From Solanum dulcamara (taxonomy: Eukaryota; Streptophyta; Magnoliopsida; Solanales; Solanaceae), in assembly GCF_947179165.1 (NCBI RefSeq), contig NC_077237.1, positions 82,684,341 through 82,748,340 on the forward strand: a DNA stretch of 64,000 nt, given 5' to 3'. The notes under the pieces were generated by a model that was given only the letters and a program-made list of their open reading frames with translations, made no database searches and was not told the origin of the DNA. How positions within the stretch are numbered: the first letter of the stretch is position 1; the number at the start of each line of letters is the position of its first letter. Of this stretch, positions 49,471 through 60,676 are shown piece by piece. The position numbers and the translations under genes are program-made.

Positions 49471-52313
49471 GCACTACAATAAATTCTAAAAATACTATAC
49501 AATTCATTTCTTTTCATCTTTTTTTTTTTTTTGCACAAATTTTTGAAGTTATGCCCATGTGACAATTTCTAAAGACTTATATCCAACTGGGTATAAGTAG
49601 AATTGCTAAAAGAGAAAAAGTATTGGAAAAAAAAAGACTTGAGGGCAATTTGTACGGTCTTATAATTATTCATGTTTTTTCCCCTCTAAAAATGATGATA
49701 AAGACATATGCTCAAAAAGCATCAACACTAAAACAAATTCTAAATATACTGCACAACTTATCATCTTTTCCTTCTTTATTTTTCTTTGCATAATCTAAAA
49801 TGCTGAGTTTAATTTTGGCTTTCAGTCTAACTTGTGAAATATTATGATACAAAATATAAATTAATGCCAAGCAAAAAAAAAGTAATTTGCTATTTCAGTA
49901 TCAAGGATATTTTCATTCACTTTTTTTTGGCTTAAAGTATTGAAGGACAAAAATAAAATACCACCCCCAAAAGACCACTCCAAAATAGAGGCATTAGTGT
50001 GAATGACCCAAATTAGTATGGTTCGATTTTGGTTAATAAAAATGAACAAACCGAAAATCCAAACTGACCATCGAGATATCAAATATCCAGTGAAATAATT
50101 GAGATTTATATAAGTCAGTCCAGACACCACCATGTGGAAGAGATTGTATCCTCTACTTCCCACAAATAGAATGAGACTGATATATGAAAGTATATGCTGC
50201 AGGATGAATTTTTGCACAGGCTAAAGAGATTATAAAAGTAAGTTTGTCGAGCCATGTGCAATTGGAACAAAATAAGCTACTCAGAGCATTAGGACAAGTT
50301 TATTTTTCCCCAGACTATAGTTTAAAACAAAAGTTAAACCCTGTAACATCAGAATTCCCAACAAAACCGCACAATTCATATGCTTTTGCCAAGTATTTCA
50401 GCCCTATATGGGAAGGAGGTTCTTCCAAGTCGTTGCTATTGTCTAGGCTATAGGGCTAATTTCAGTTTTCAGCCTCTTAGAATTATCTGAAACCACCTTC
50501 GACGTGATACATGAGCTGCAAACCAAAAAAGAGTTTGAGAAATTGTGTAACATAGATGGAAACGACGTGATGCAAAAGTAGCTACCAAGAATGTGAGAAA
50601 ATGTGTATCATAGAGGGATTTAAAAGCTTGTTCTATATTATTACTGAATACTGACCTGATTGAATTTCTTTTCTTTTTTTCTTTTTTTTCAAGGACTATT
50701 AGATGTCAAAGTATATAGAGACTGATATAGAAATACAAGTGACAAATGAATGAATATGGAAGGTTAATTTTTACACATTTTCTCCAACGCAAATGGCCCC
50801 TAAAATTTGCAAAGTAATTGGAGTACATAAGTTGACAGAGTTGGGATCACTTTCATTTCCAATGATCCACTGCTATTAGTAAAGCAGTGATGCTTAACAG
50901 AGGTAACTACATCATTTGTGTATAAGATCATAGCTCATTCAAGAAAGCTATTCACATTTCACAAGGGTTAATTATCAGAGAAAGGTCCACATTCAAACCA
51001 AGATACATCGAGCTCTTTGCAGAACAAGAACCATTACAATGTCCAGTAACATCATAGATCCAAACTCCCATAAACCGCCCCGATTACTCAATTTCACTTC
51101 ACCATCCAATACAACCACCCAAGTATAAACAAAAGCCTGTGAGTCGTAGAAATAGAAGATTACAAGCATTGCAGATTCCAAAACATTAAATTCTATCTTA
51201 ATGAGCCAACTAGCAATCTGTGCTCTTAAACTCAATTTGCCATAGTAGCACTGGGTTGAACTATTCCTTAGAGGTTCAAAAAGAAAGTATTTTCAGATCC
51301 CAACCACATTGCTGGAAATGAGACATCCAATAGGAATTTGGAATCACTGCAAAATTAAGAAGACTAAGTATAAATCAGAAAATGGAATTCTCATCAATTA
51401 ACTGTTATCTACTGATCTTGGACCTGTTGGTGACAGTTGTGGAGAAGTTGTATCATTTTGGCCAACTCTAAGCTAGACATTAGATAAATAACGGCCTAGT
51501 GCAAGAAAATGAAAGAAAGTATGACATAGTTTCTGTGGTCAAATGATGTCTCTTTACATTAACAAGTGTGAAGATTAATTTCCCTGGATTCTTAGTTCCG
51601 TGCACATATGGACTTTCTAAGCCTCACACAATAACAATGTGTCATCAACATATAAAATATGAGAGACAACCACCTTTTTGTCACCATTTCCTTCAATCTC
51701 AAAACCACTGATCCACCCCAATAGTTCTGCTCTTTTGAGCATCATATTAAATTTCAATCACCATAACAAATAAACATAGAGTTAAAGGATCTCCTTGCCT
51801 AGATCCCCATTGTGATTTGAAGAATCCTTCTACTTCTAGAATCCCATTTATCAACACTAAGAAGCTAACTGTAGAAATGCAAGTAATGATCCACCTGATC
51901 TACTTGTCCCCAAAGTTCTTCCCTTAATAAATTTATTTTGATTTTCAGATACAAGTTTGCTGATCACCTTTAATCTTTCAGTCAATAGCTTATCAATGAT
52001 TTTATAAACATTAAGTATGCTAATAGGCCTATAGACCTTGATTTCAACAACACCTTTCTTTAATACAATATAACATGCATAATGCCGACTCAAATTCAGT
52101 CTTGAGCAGGTATTGGATTTGTTATCCCAGATCCCCCACCCCTTCATTTCTAAGAAAGAAAAAGCAAGGGATGAACCTCAACATAGACCAGAAGCACATG
52201 CACAGATATGCTTTAGAAAGGAATATGCAAACTTCATATCATAAATCCATCATTTACCCCACTTTCACATAGACAAGTAAATGGAAAAAGAAAGAGTGAA
52301 AACTTACCAACTT
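49471..52313. other. Intergenic region 3' of the LYR gene
   Basis: No gene is supported. Two diverged copies of a block around aaattctaaa(a/t)atact(a/g)(t/c)acaa lie near 49480 and 49738. A LINE remnant lies at 51600-52075. Several open stretches (for example 49861-50217 minus and 50244-50453 plus) show no recognisable motif. Confidence 0.45.
51600..52075 (-). mobile_element. LINE reverse transcriptase remnant
   Basis: The minus strand reads VYRPISILNVYKIIDKLLTE, LVSENQNKFIKGRTLG, then [20 protein letters not shown] and ILYVDDTLLL, in RT order but with stops and a deletion between the KGR and QGDPL blocks. Confidence 0.75.
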
Positions 52314-54193
52314 TCAAGACTGATAAACATCAGGAAGGCGGAGACCCACACTTGCAGCAGATTTACCCAGCACTTTCGTCATCTCATTGGATCTATCCAC
52401 TGCAATGTTGTAAGAAAATAATAGGTCCTGTCGAAACAAAGAAAGACACGTGATTCGTAAACTGCAATAGTAATATCCCCAGGGGCGAGGGCGTTCACCC
52501 GAACTCCGTCGGCAAAAAATTACACCGTATATTCAAGGTGTTTCTTTTATTTTTAGTGTGTATATACAGATTTTGAATCCTCTGAACACAAGACTATAGG
52601 TTGAGTCAGTGGTTTTGGGGGTTTAAAATTTACTTTGAGGTTCCAAATTCAAATTCCAAGCACTACATTTTTATTTTTCGAACCCCCTTAGTGAAATTCT
52701 GGATCCGCCACTCAATATCCCTATGACTCCCTTTATTTCGTTTCAACTTTATGGTCAACTAATATTTAATAAAGAATAAAACCACATGATATACATAGGA
52801 TCTATTAGAAAAACAAAACTTCAGTGATATGAATATGCAGCATTAATCAGAAAATACAATACATTTCAAATTCAAAGCCAAAACATTTGGTAAGTGATAA
52901 GCATTAGGATTATGCCCATGAGTGGAATATGAATACCATAGGAGTGTCATTCAGAATTGGAGAATCTAGAAAAGGAAGATGAGAAAAAAAAGATTTGTAT
53001 TTCTGATGCATAGAAAACTCTATCCGTGTTGATAAGGTATTGACTTTGTAAGATGGTTGTCTGACAAAATGACCCAGCTGGATTGCTATGTCTTAAAATC
53101 AAGCTTAAGCAAGAAAGGCCTATTTTTATTTTTATTTTGGGGGGGGGGAGGAAGAAAAACATAATAAAATCTTTTTCTTGTCCCTTCTATTTTTTATCAC
53201 TTAAAACAGTAAACACATCTACATTTTGATCCAATTAAGGATTTTTGTTTACCCCCAACAGAGCTTATCATGTAATCCCCTATATTATAAGAAGTTTCAC
53301 AAATAGTAATATCATTACTTTTCAGTTGATCTCTTTTACGGTAAACAAAAAAATATTTTATACTCTGCTGATATATTGACAGAGTTGACCCTATTAATGC
53401 TTTTCTGATGGTATCAATACCATGCCACAATATAAAACTCATGAGCACCTCCTTAGCAACACTTACATTGATGAAGAGTTCATATTACATCACCTTCATA
53501 TAAGAAGCTTTTGATTGTTGTGGAATAACATAGTTAGCAATGAAATGGACGATGCTATGTCCGAACTTTTTTTTATGATGACCGTGGTGTCCGAGCCAAC
53601 TTTCGCGCACCTCGACTAATTCCACGAGATACTTGCCACCTCCCACCAGCAACGGGTAGTATCAGGTAATTGTATCCACCAAGAAGGCTAGGACAGATAG
53701 AAAAAATCACCTAGTATTTTTTGTCTCAACCTCACGGCTTTCAACCACTTCATTGAGCTCTAGGCCACACCCTTGTGTGCTGTTATGTCTGAACTTTTTT
53801 GATACATTCTTTACCCATATAAAGCATGGACATGTAAACAATTTAATCCTACACCCTTGCTTCACACAGCTTAGGATGACTTTAATCTGACATAACAAAA
53901 AGTGGCTAGTACAAAGCAAAAAACACAAAGCAATGAAAATTGTAAATATCTAGAGAGGTGAAGCTAACCTTATGATGGTGGACACTGCTGAGAAGGTAAG
54001 TATAATTTTGAGCAAGCTTAATTCGTTGCTGGACAAAAGAAGAGTCTTTTGGGTATTCAAGATTTCTGTTCTTCCTGAATTCTTCCCTTATAAAGTCAGT
54101 GAAATGAACCTTGTGTTCTTCCTTCCCTATATGCTTTTCCACTGCTTTTAGTAGATTTCTATACACCATTCTTAAACCTTCAAAAGAACCCAT
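52314..54193 (-). CDS. LYR motif-like small protein, two exons, complete
   Basis: Exon 1 is 53969-54193 (75 codons) and exon 2 is 52314-52427, joined at phase 0 by a GT-AG intron, giving 112 residues. The start MGSFEGLRMVYRNLLKAVEK has Val-Tyr-Arg (residues 10-12) where the Leu-Tyr-Arg tripeptide of the Complex1_LYR family lies. A basic helical middle follows (REEFRKNRN...VQQRIKLAQNYTYLLSSV), and the end is LGKSAASVGLRLPDVYQS. LYR proteins are small mitochondrial factors for Fe-S proteins and respiratory complex assembly, usually bound to acyl-carrier protein. Which client this one serves is not readable. Probable 5' UTR introns: acceptor tttgcag|ag just before the ATG and a donor at about 54429. 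The intron carries a hAT-like element and a SINE. Confidence 0.72.
52480..52713. mobile_element. hAT-like MITE with 8-bp target duplication
   Basis: It starts CAGGGGCGAG and ends GGATCCGCCACTC, flanked by AATATCCC on both sides (52472-52479 and 52714-52721). 234 bp, non-coding. It lies in the intron of the LYR gene, 53 bp from the exon 2 acceptor. Confidence 0.78.
53585..53781 (-). mobile_element. tRNA-derived SINE
   Basis: Same family as 19700-19912: minus-strand head cacaagggtgtggcctag, body ending ggctcggacacc. In the LYR gene intron. More diverged than the other copy. Confidence 0.65.
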
Positions 54194-54532
54194 CTCTGCA
54201 AAATCCCCAAATAACCATCTTAGCTTAGAAATTTACCAGCACTCAAAAAATAAAAATCCAAACATTGCGATATATAATATTGGGCCAAAAAAGGAAAAAA
54301 AAACAAAAAAACATTGAATTTTTTGGATAGTTTTCAATGATTTTTAGCACAAAAGAATTTAGAAGATTGTTAGCCCATTTTTGATAAATATGATAATTCC
54401 GATCGAATTCGAAAAGAGAAAAACTTACCTTTGACTCGTTGGATGTTTTGCCAGACGAAGCAGTGTGAAAAAGTATTGACGAAACCCAAAATTAAACAAG
54501 ATTGTTAAAACTTGAAAGTGAAAAATATATAC

Positions 54533-54560
54533 TTCCTCTTCACATTTTAGTTATCTTGTT
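54533..54560. mobile_element. Stub of a Stowaway MITE terminus
   Basis: tacttcctcttcacatttta, then gttatcttgtt, resembles the terminus of the MITE at 24242-24500. It ends abruptly where the E4-like coding fragment begins. Confidence 0.4.
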
Positions 54561-54722
54561 CCTCAACAGAGGACTCCGGCGGAGATCGAGGACATAATTC
54601 TTCGGAAAATCTTACTTGTATCACTTGTTGATTCAATGGAAAATGATGCACGCGTTGTATATTTAGAGATGACGGCGGCGGAGATTCTAAGCGAGGGCAA
54701 AGAATTAAGGTTGTCTACGTTA
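54561..54722 (+). pseudogene. N-terminal fragment of a ubiquitin conjugation factor E4-like gene
   Basis: 54 codons in frame, without a start codon: QRTPAEIEDIILRKILLVSL, then DARVVYLEMTAAEILSEGKE. This matches the first conserved part of plant UFD2/E4 (U-box ubiquitin chain elongation factor) as I know the family. A MITE stub stands where the initiator and first residues should be. On the right, after ELRLS plus two unmatched codons, the sequence switches to aminotransferase exon 6, in the same frame. It is a broken fragment made by a rearrangement. Confidence 0.75.
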
Positions 54723-55404
54723 TCAGATATATGTTATGAAAAAATACAGGATATCCGATATTCCATGTATCAATTGTCCTTATAAATCTCAAGGCTCAAT
54801 GGTTGTTATGGTAAACTCTCTAACTTCCCCAAAACTTCTAATTTCATACACTTTTGTCCCTTCTTTTTTGTTTTTTCCTTCTTTTTGGTCCTTCTACGTT
54901 TTAATTTTTTAATTTTTTCTATATAAAGGTGAAGCTCAATTCAGCCCTTCTCAAAGATGTAAGTGATGATATTGACTTCTGTTTTAAGCTTGCTAAGGAG
55001 GAATCTGTCATTTTACTTCCAGGTATAGTAAATAAAGCTTTAAAATATTATTTTCTAGAATATGTTTAATTGAACGCAAAGTTTACGAAGAAAAAAAGAC
55101 TTGACTTATATAAAAAATATCCTTAGAATATTTGTTATCTTAAGCACACTATGCTATTTCTTGGCTATAAGAATACGCTAGTAAAAATAAAATTAGAAGT
55201 TTAAAGTTAACGATCTTTTATATATAAACTAGAAAAATATTCACTTTTGATAAATTTAAATGATTTGTTTTTTCAGGAACTGCTGTGGGATTGAAGAATT
55301 GGCTTAGAATAACATTTGCAGTTGAGCCATCTTTTCTTGAAGAAGGATTAACAAGATTGAAATCTTTTTGCCTAAGGCATTCCAACCCCAAAATAATGAA
55401 TTAA
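54723..55404 (+). pseudogene. Duplicated 3' end of the aminotransferase gene (exon 6 part, exons 7 and 8)
   Basis: Exon 6 part is 54723-54810, exon 7 is 54929-55022 and exon 8 is 55277-55404 with stop 55402-55404. Exons 7 and 8 keep splice sites and coding sequence like the full gene. The exon 6 part has a 7-bp insertion (54755-54761, a second gatat-containing unit) that shifts the frame and leads to TAA at 54783. It lacks the PLP lysine region and cannot encode an active enzyme. Confidence 0.92.
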
Positions 55405-56123
55405 TTAATTTACTGAATTTTGTTTTCATTTTCTTGGCCAATTTGGTGAATTAATTTGAAAAGAAAAATGTTTAATTTCTGTTAGAATAAGAGTATTTTC
55501 CTTATTTTAGTTGATAATGGGATCAATGGGGTGTATTTTTCTGTTAACTTGGTATTAGTAGATTTTATTTTGTTCTTACATTGTTCCACACGTTTGATGT
55601 TCGTAACGACTTCATAGATATATCTATCTTAGTTTCATAATTCTTTAGTAAATCGTTAATGAGAGAGTCTTGCGGTACATAATGTTATAAATTAGTATCA
55701 ATATTATAAAAAATAAAGGTTTGACTAAATGATTATACATAAAAAAAATAAAATTAAAAATTGTGAATGATCAAGGTGGATAGCTACATGATGATCTTTA
55801 AAATAAACATATATTATGGAATAATTTATAAATATATCATTTATGAAAATAAAATAAAAAATATTAACTAAAATATTATATCATAGAAATTAAATCTCTT
55901 TGCCACAAACCAACCAACCAAAAAAGTACAGAACATTGAAACATCCTCAACTTTACTAAATTATTAAATTATCGAGTACATCATAATCAAAATTATTATA
56001 TTATTTTTTTATAATGAAAAAATCGTTCAACTTAACATAAATATCATTGAAAATCACTAAATAAATTTTTAGAACCAAAGTATCAATCAACTCTTCCTAA
56101 GTATGATAGAAAAAATTATCTCC
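55405..56123. other. 3' flank of the duplicated aminotransferase fragment
   Basis: Duplicate of 34535-35585 without the MITE. It contains the empty MITE site at about 55977-55981. No gene. Confidence 0.7.
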
Positions 56124-56534
56124 TTTTTTTTTTTTTTGGCTACCAAAGAAAATTTTGGTAGTATATTAAAATAGGAATATATCAGTACATAAGGTAAAAG
56201 AAAAGAAAGTTCAAAATAACTATCCTAATATGAAAATTACAGAAGGTGATGAAGGTATTACATCCAATGTAGTAGTATGGAGAGTATCCTGCTGCAGATC
56301 CTCTGGCCTTGACTTTTTGCCATTTTCGACACCTATAAACTCTCACCAGGTGCTATGGTTCAAAGTCAAAAGAATATTTATTCAGGCTTCCAGGATGGAG
56401 TAGAAATCCTCCATATTCCTTGTGATGTAATTGCAAACATCTTGGAAAGAATTGAAATATTATCCATTGTCGCAGCTCCGTAGTTTATCTGCTATTATGC
56501 AGATGTTGTGTGTTGTTGTTGGTCTTCACATTTG

Positions 56535-59500
56535 CTAATAAGCATATATGTGATGATCTTTGGCTGGTCTAATCCTCATGTATGGTATGTGTAGTTTCTC
56601 TGTGTTTAAAATTCTCTTTGCTTTCACAAGGAGTGAAGTAAAGTTGTCAAAGTGATGATCTCCTGCAAAATCAAAAGCATAGTTAGTTAAAAAATCAGCC
56701 AGTCCATTTTCTTCTCTCAAAACATGCTCCACCCTCACTTCCTTATCCCTCCTCTGCTTTGAGATGTCATTTATGATCATTGATATACTCCATGGAGCCT
56801 CCCACTGTTCTGTTAAGATCATTTTCATAGTCAAAGAGTCAGTTTCCAACACTACTGGCAGCAATGTGTGTGTAACACAGTATTGGAGCCCTTCACGTAT
56901 TGCTCTTGCTTCTGCAACCAAGCTTGAACCATCTGGTATTCTTTTTGCTGCTGCATACTGGAGATCACCTGTAGCATTCCTAATGCAAAATGCTAGAGAA
57001 CTTGGTCCAGGATTTCCTTTTGAGGCTCCATCAGTGTTACATTTATACCATCCTTGTTTAGGAAAGTCCCATTTCACTATTTTGCTTATAATTCTAGGCC
57101 TGTATTCTTCAAAAGATTGAAGAATTTGAGATATGCATCTTGGTAAATTTTGTTGCCCTGGGAACCTCATTCTGCACAAATGATAGATGATCATGTTTAT
57201 CTCATATAGCACCTTGTTGATGGACATCTTCCCTCCATGTATAACTGTGTTCCTCCACTTCCATATCTGCCACAATGTAACCAAAGGAATAACTTTAAAA
57301 ATGTTACTGAACTTTGAGGGATACTCTGTGTTCCACCAGATTTGTAGTAGTTGCTTGAGTTGTTGGAACTATGTTGTGATGCCTGCAGCATTTTTAACAT
57401 AGTTCCAAACTTTTTTTGCAAAATTTCCTGTAACAAAAAGATGATCCACAGTTTCATATTGTGTTTGATCACAGCAAAAGCATGATGCCTATGTAGTGAT
57501 CCCTATCCTTCTTACAACCTCTCCAACTGGTATTTTATATTCCCACAACCTCCATACAAAGAAAGATATCTTAAAAGGTACCCCTGGTATCCATATATTT
57601 TTATATTCATTTGATTTGGTTGCTTTGCTCCTCAGTAACTCCCATGCAGTACCTAAACTGAATTTACCTGATGTTGTCATCATCCATCTTGGTTTATCCC
57701 AATCTTCATTTAGTTCATGAAATTGCAAGTCTTCTAGTATATGATCCACAATATCAGTAGGAAACAATTGATGCATTTTTTGTATATTCCAACCACCCTG
57801 CAACATAATTTGCTTTACATCTTGAACACTCTCATCTATTACAAAATCTTGTGGGATGATGTAGTAAAGAGCCCCTAATTTTGTCCAGTTGTCAAACCAT
57901 ATATTTGCAGTTCCACTCCTTGGTTCCCACCATATTTCATGCTCTATATTGTCTCTAGCCTCTATCATAGCCTTCCATACTTGAGAACCCCCCTTCCACT
58001 GCACAGTCTGAGGGTTGTCTCTTTTGCAATATTTGATCCACAAGTAATTTGCCCATAGTGTATTTGTTGTTCTGAATTTCCACCACAATTTTGCACATAA
58101 TGCTTTTGATACATCAAATAAAGATCTAAATCCTATTCCTCCTTCTTCTTTTGGCTTACACAGATGTATCCAAGATGCCCAGTGTCTTCTTTTGCCTTCC
58201 TCACTATTGTTCCAGAAGAATTTTGCAAAGATTTTGTGCATGTCAGTGATAACACACTTTGGAGGTTTGATGGCTGATAACAGATGTATTGGTATACTCA
58301 TTAATACATTATTGATCAGGACAACCTTTCCTTCAAATGATAGTAATCTTTCTTTCCAATTCTGCAGCTTCGTTTTGATTTTTTTGATCAGATCATTGTA
58401 GTCAGCCTTCCTTTTTCTTAAGTGAGTGATAGGGCAACCCAAGTATATGAAAGGAAAAGTACCTTTTTTGAAGCCAGTAATATTTTCCATCTGTTGTATC
58501 AGATCATTAGACACTTTACTGTGCACATAGAAGGAGCTCTTGTTTTTATTTATGAGCTGACCTGACAATTGCTCATATGCTTGTAGCACCTGCATAATTA
58601 ATTTTAAAGAAGTAGCATTAGCAGAAGAAAAAATTATTGTATCATCTGCATAAGCTAGATGATTCAGATTTTCCCTCCATTTGGGCATTCCATAGCTTCT
58701 AAATTCATTATGCTCAAATAAAGAGTTTAATGATCTTGATAGAACTTTATTAGATAAGATGAATAGAGTAGGAGAGAGAGGGTCTCCTTGTTTCACCCCC
58801 CTGGTGGAGTGGAAGAACCCATGTGTTTGACCATTAACTAGTACAGAGTACCAGTTGTTTGCTATCAACCTCCAATCTTCCTTAAAACTCTGATTAAGTA
58901 ACTCCATGACACTCTGTCATATGCTTTGGCCATATCAAGCTTGAGTACCACATTGGCTGGTTTTCCTCTTAGTCTAATGTCCGTCACTACTTCTTGAGTT
59001 AGGAGGACATTTTCAATGATACTTCTGCCTTTGATAAATTCAGACTGGTTAGGAGATATTATAGAAGGTAGGATGCCTTCCAGTTTATCCTGAACCACTC
59101 TAGAAATGACCTTATTGATAAAATTGCTGAGACTGATTGGTCTCATATCAGCAAAAGTTTCAATGTTGTTCTTTTTTGGTATCAGAACCAGGTTGGTATG
59201 TGTTACTGATTTAGGAAGAGTTTGGCCATCACAAAAGGCTTTCACCATTCTGTGCACGTCAATACCTACTATGTCCCAACACACCTGATAAAAGGTACCA
59301 GTCATCCCATCTGGACCAGCAGTACTATCTGGAGATAATGCAAAAACAGCCTTCTTCACCTCCTCTAAAGTTGGTATGCTTACCAGTTGATCATTAGTTT
59401 CCTGATCCACCATATTGGGAACATGTTTTAGCAGATTGAAATCAAGAATGGTAGCTTCTTGTGAGAATTGTTGTTGGTAGAAAATGCAAGCTTCTTCTGC

Positions 59501-60676
59501 TATTAGTGAATCCCCTTCTACCCAAGCACCTTGTTGATTTTTAATCCTTCTGATTTGTAATCTCTTCCTCCTACCTTTCACAATATTATGAAAATATCTT
59601 GTGTTTCTGTCACCCTCTGCAAAACTAGTCATATGTGACTTTTGCCTCCAGAATTCTTCCTCATAATGCAGGTATTTTTTTAAAGCTGCTTGTGCTTGTT
59701 GTAGTACCATCCTATTCTCAGGAGTAGGATCATCTTCAAAACATTGCTCTTTAATTCTAACCACCTCTTCTCTTACTGTTATTTGTTTAAAGATATCACC
59801 AAAAGTGGCCCTACTCCAATGAATTAAAGCAGATTTCACATTTTTCAATTTCAGTTTGAAACTGACAAAATCATTTCCTTCAAAATCTGTCATCCATGCT
59901 TGTTTAACAGCTTCCAAGAATGTGTCATGTTCTGTCCAGAATTTTAAAAATCTGAAAGGCTTCCTTATGTGTTGTGCAAATTCACCACAAGTAAGTAGTA
60001 AAGGAGCATGGTCTGAGCCAGTTCTGGATAGATGTTGCACTTCCAGGTGTGCAAACCAATCTTGTAATTTTGAGTTTGCAATCATCCTATTCAGCCTTTT
60101 GAATATACAGTCACTACCTATCCTCCCATTCCACCAAGTGAATATGCTGCCCTTATAATTTATTTCAAGTAGCTCACATGAGTTGATACAAAATGCAAAA
60201 TCCTCGTATTCATGTGGGAAAACAGGCAATCCACCAATCTTCTCATCTTCATTCATAATGACATTAAAATCTCCACCTACCAACCAGGGTAGTTCCATTT
60301 GATCAGCCAGATTGTATAGACTATCCCATAAACTGATTCTATCAAGATGATCACACTTTGCATAGATCATTGTTACCATAAGTGATTTTTCCAATTCCTG
60401 GAAAAAAAGCTTTACAATAATCTGTTGTTCCTGATCCTGTATAATTTCCACATTTATATTTTCATTTACAAAGAACCATATTTTACCATTGCAGTTGTAG
60501 TGGGCATGTGTCATGCCTAATCTTCTTCTGAATGCCTGAATATGCCTATAGTGTTGAAAAGGTTCCATTAAAGCTATAATGGAAAATTTGTGATGTCTGT
60601 GTAACATTTGAACTCTGTGAAAAGCTTTTTGTGTTTTCACAGATCTGATATTCCAAAATAGTGTCTTCATCATCAT
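56535..60676 (-). pseudogene. LINE ORF2 (endonuclease, reverse transcriptase, RNase H), disabled
   Basis: Endonuclease: KTLFWNIRSVKTQKAF at the start, LVGGDFNVIMNEDEKIGG, and SDHAPLLL near the end of the domain. Reverse transcriptase: LIPKKNNIETFADMRPISLS, AYDRVSWSYLIRVL, VKQGDPLSPTLFIL and the catalytic LAYADDTIIFSS. Then a zf-RVT region and a terminal RNase H (CNTDGASKGNPGPSS). The frame is broken at about 58870, where a short deletion of RT sequence also shifts the frame (two open parts, 58865-60676 and 57489-58907, overlap there). In-frame TAG codons follow near 57490 and 57385. Before these breaks it was one polyprotein of about 1,380 residues. It starts four bases inside the ORF1 stop region. 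Confidence 0.88.

Noticed and set aside
49861..50217. Minus-strand open frame of 118 codons rich in hydrophobic residues.
   Set aside because: No recognisable domain, AT-rich composition and no splice or promoter context. Hydrophobic content is expected from the T-rich strand.
50244..50453. Plus-strand open frame of 69 codons (MSSHVQLEQNKLLRALGQVY...).
   Set aside because: Looks protein-like in composition, but I recognise no family and see no exons to join. Not enough support to call a gene.
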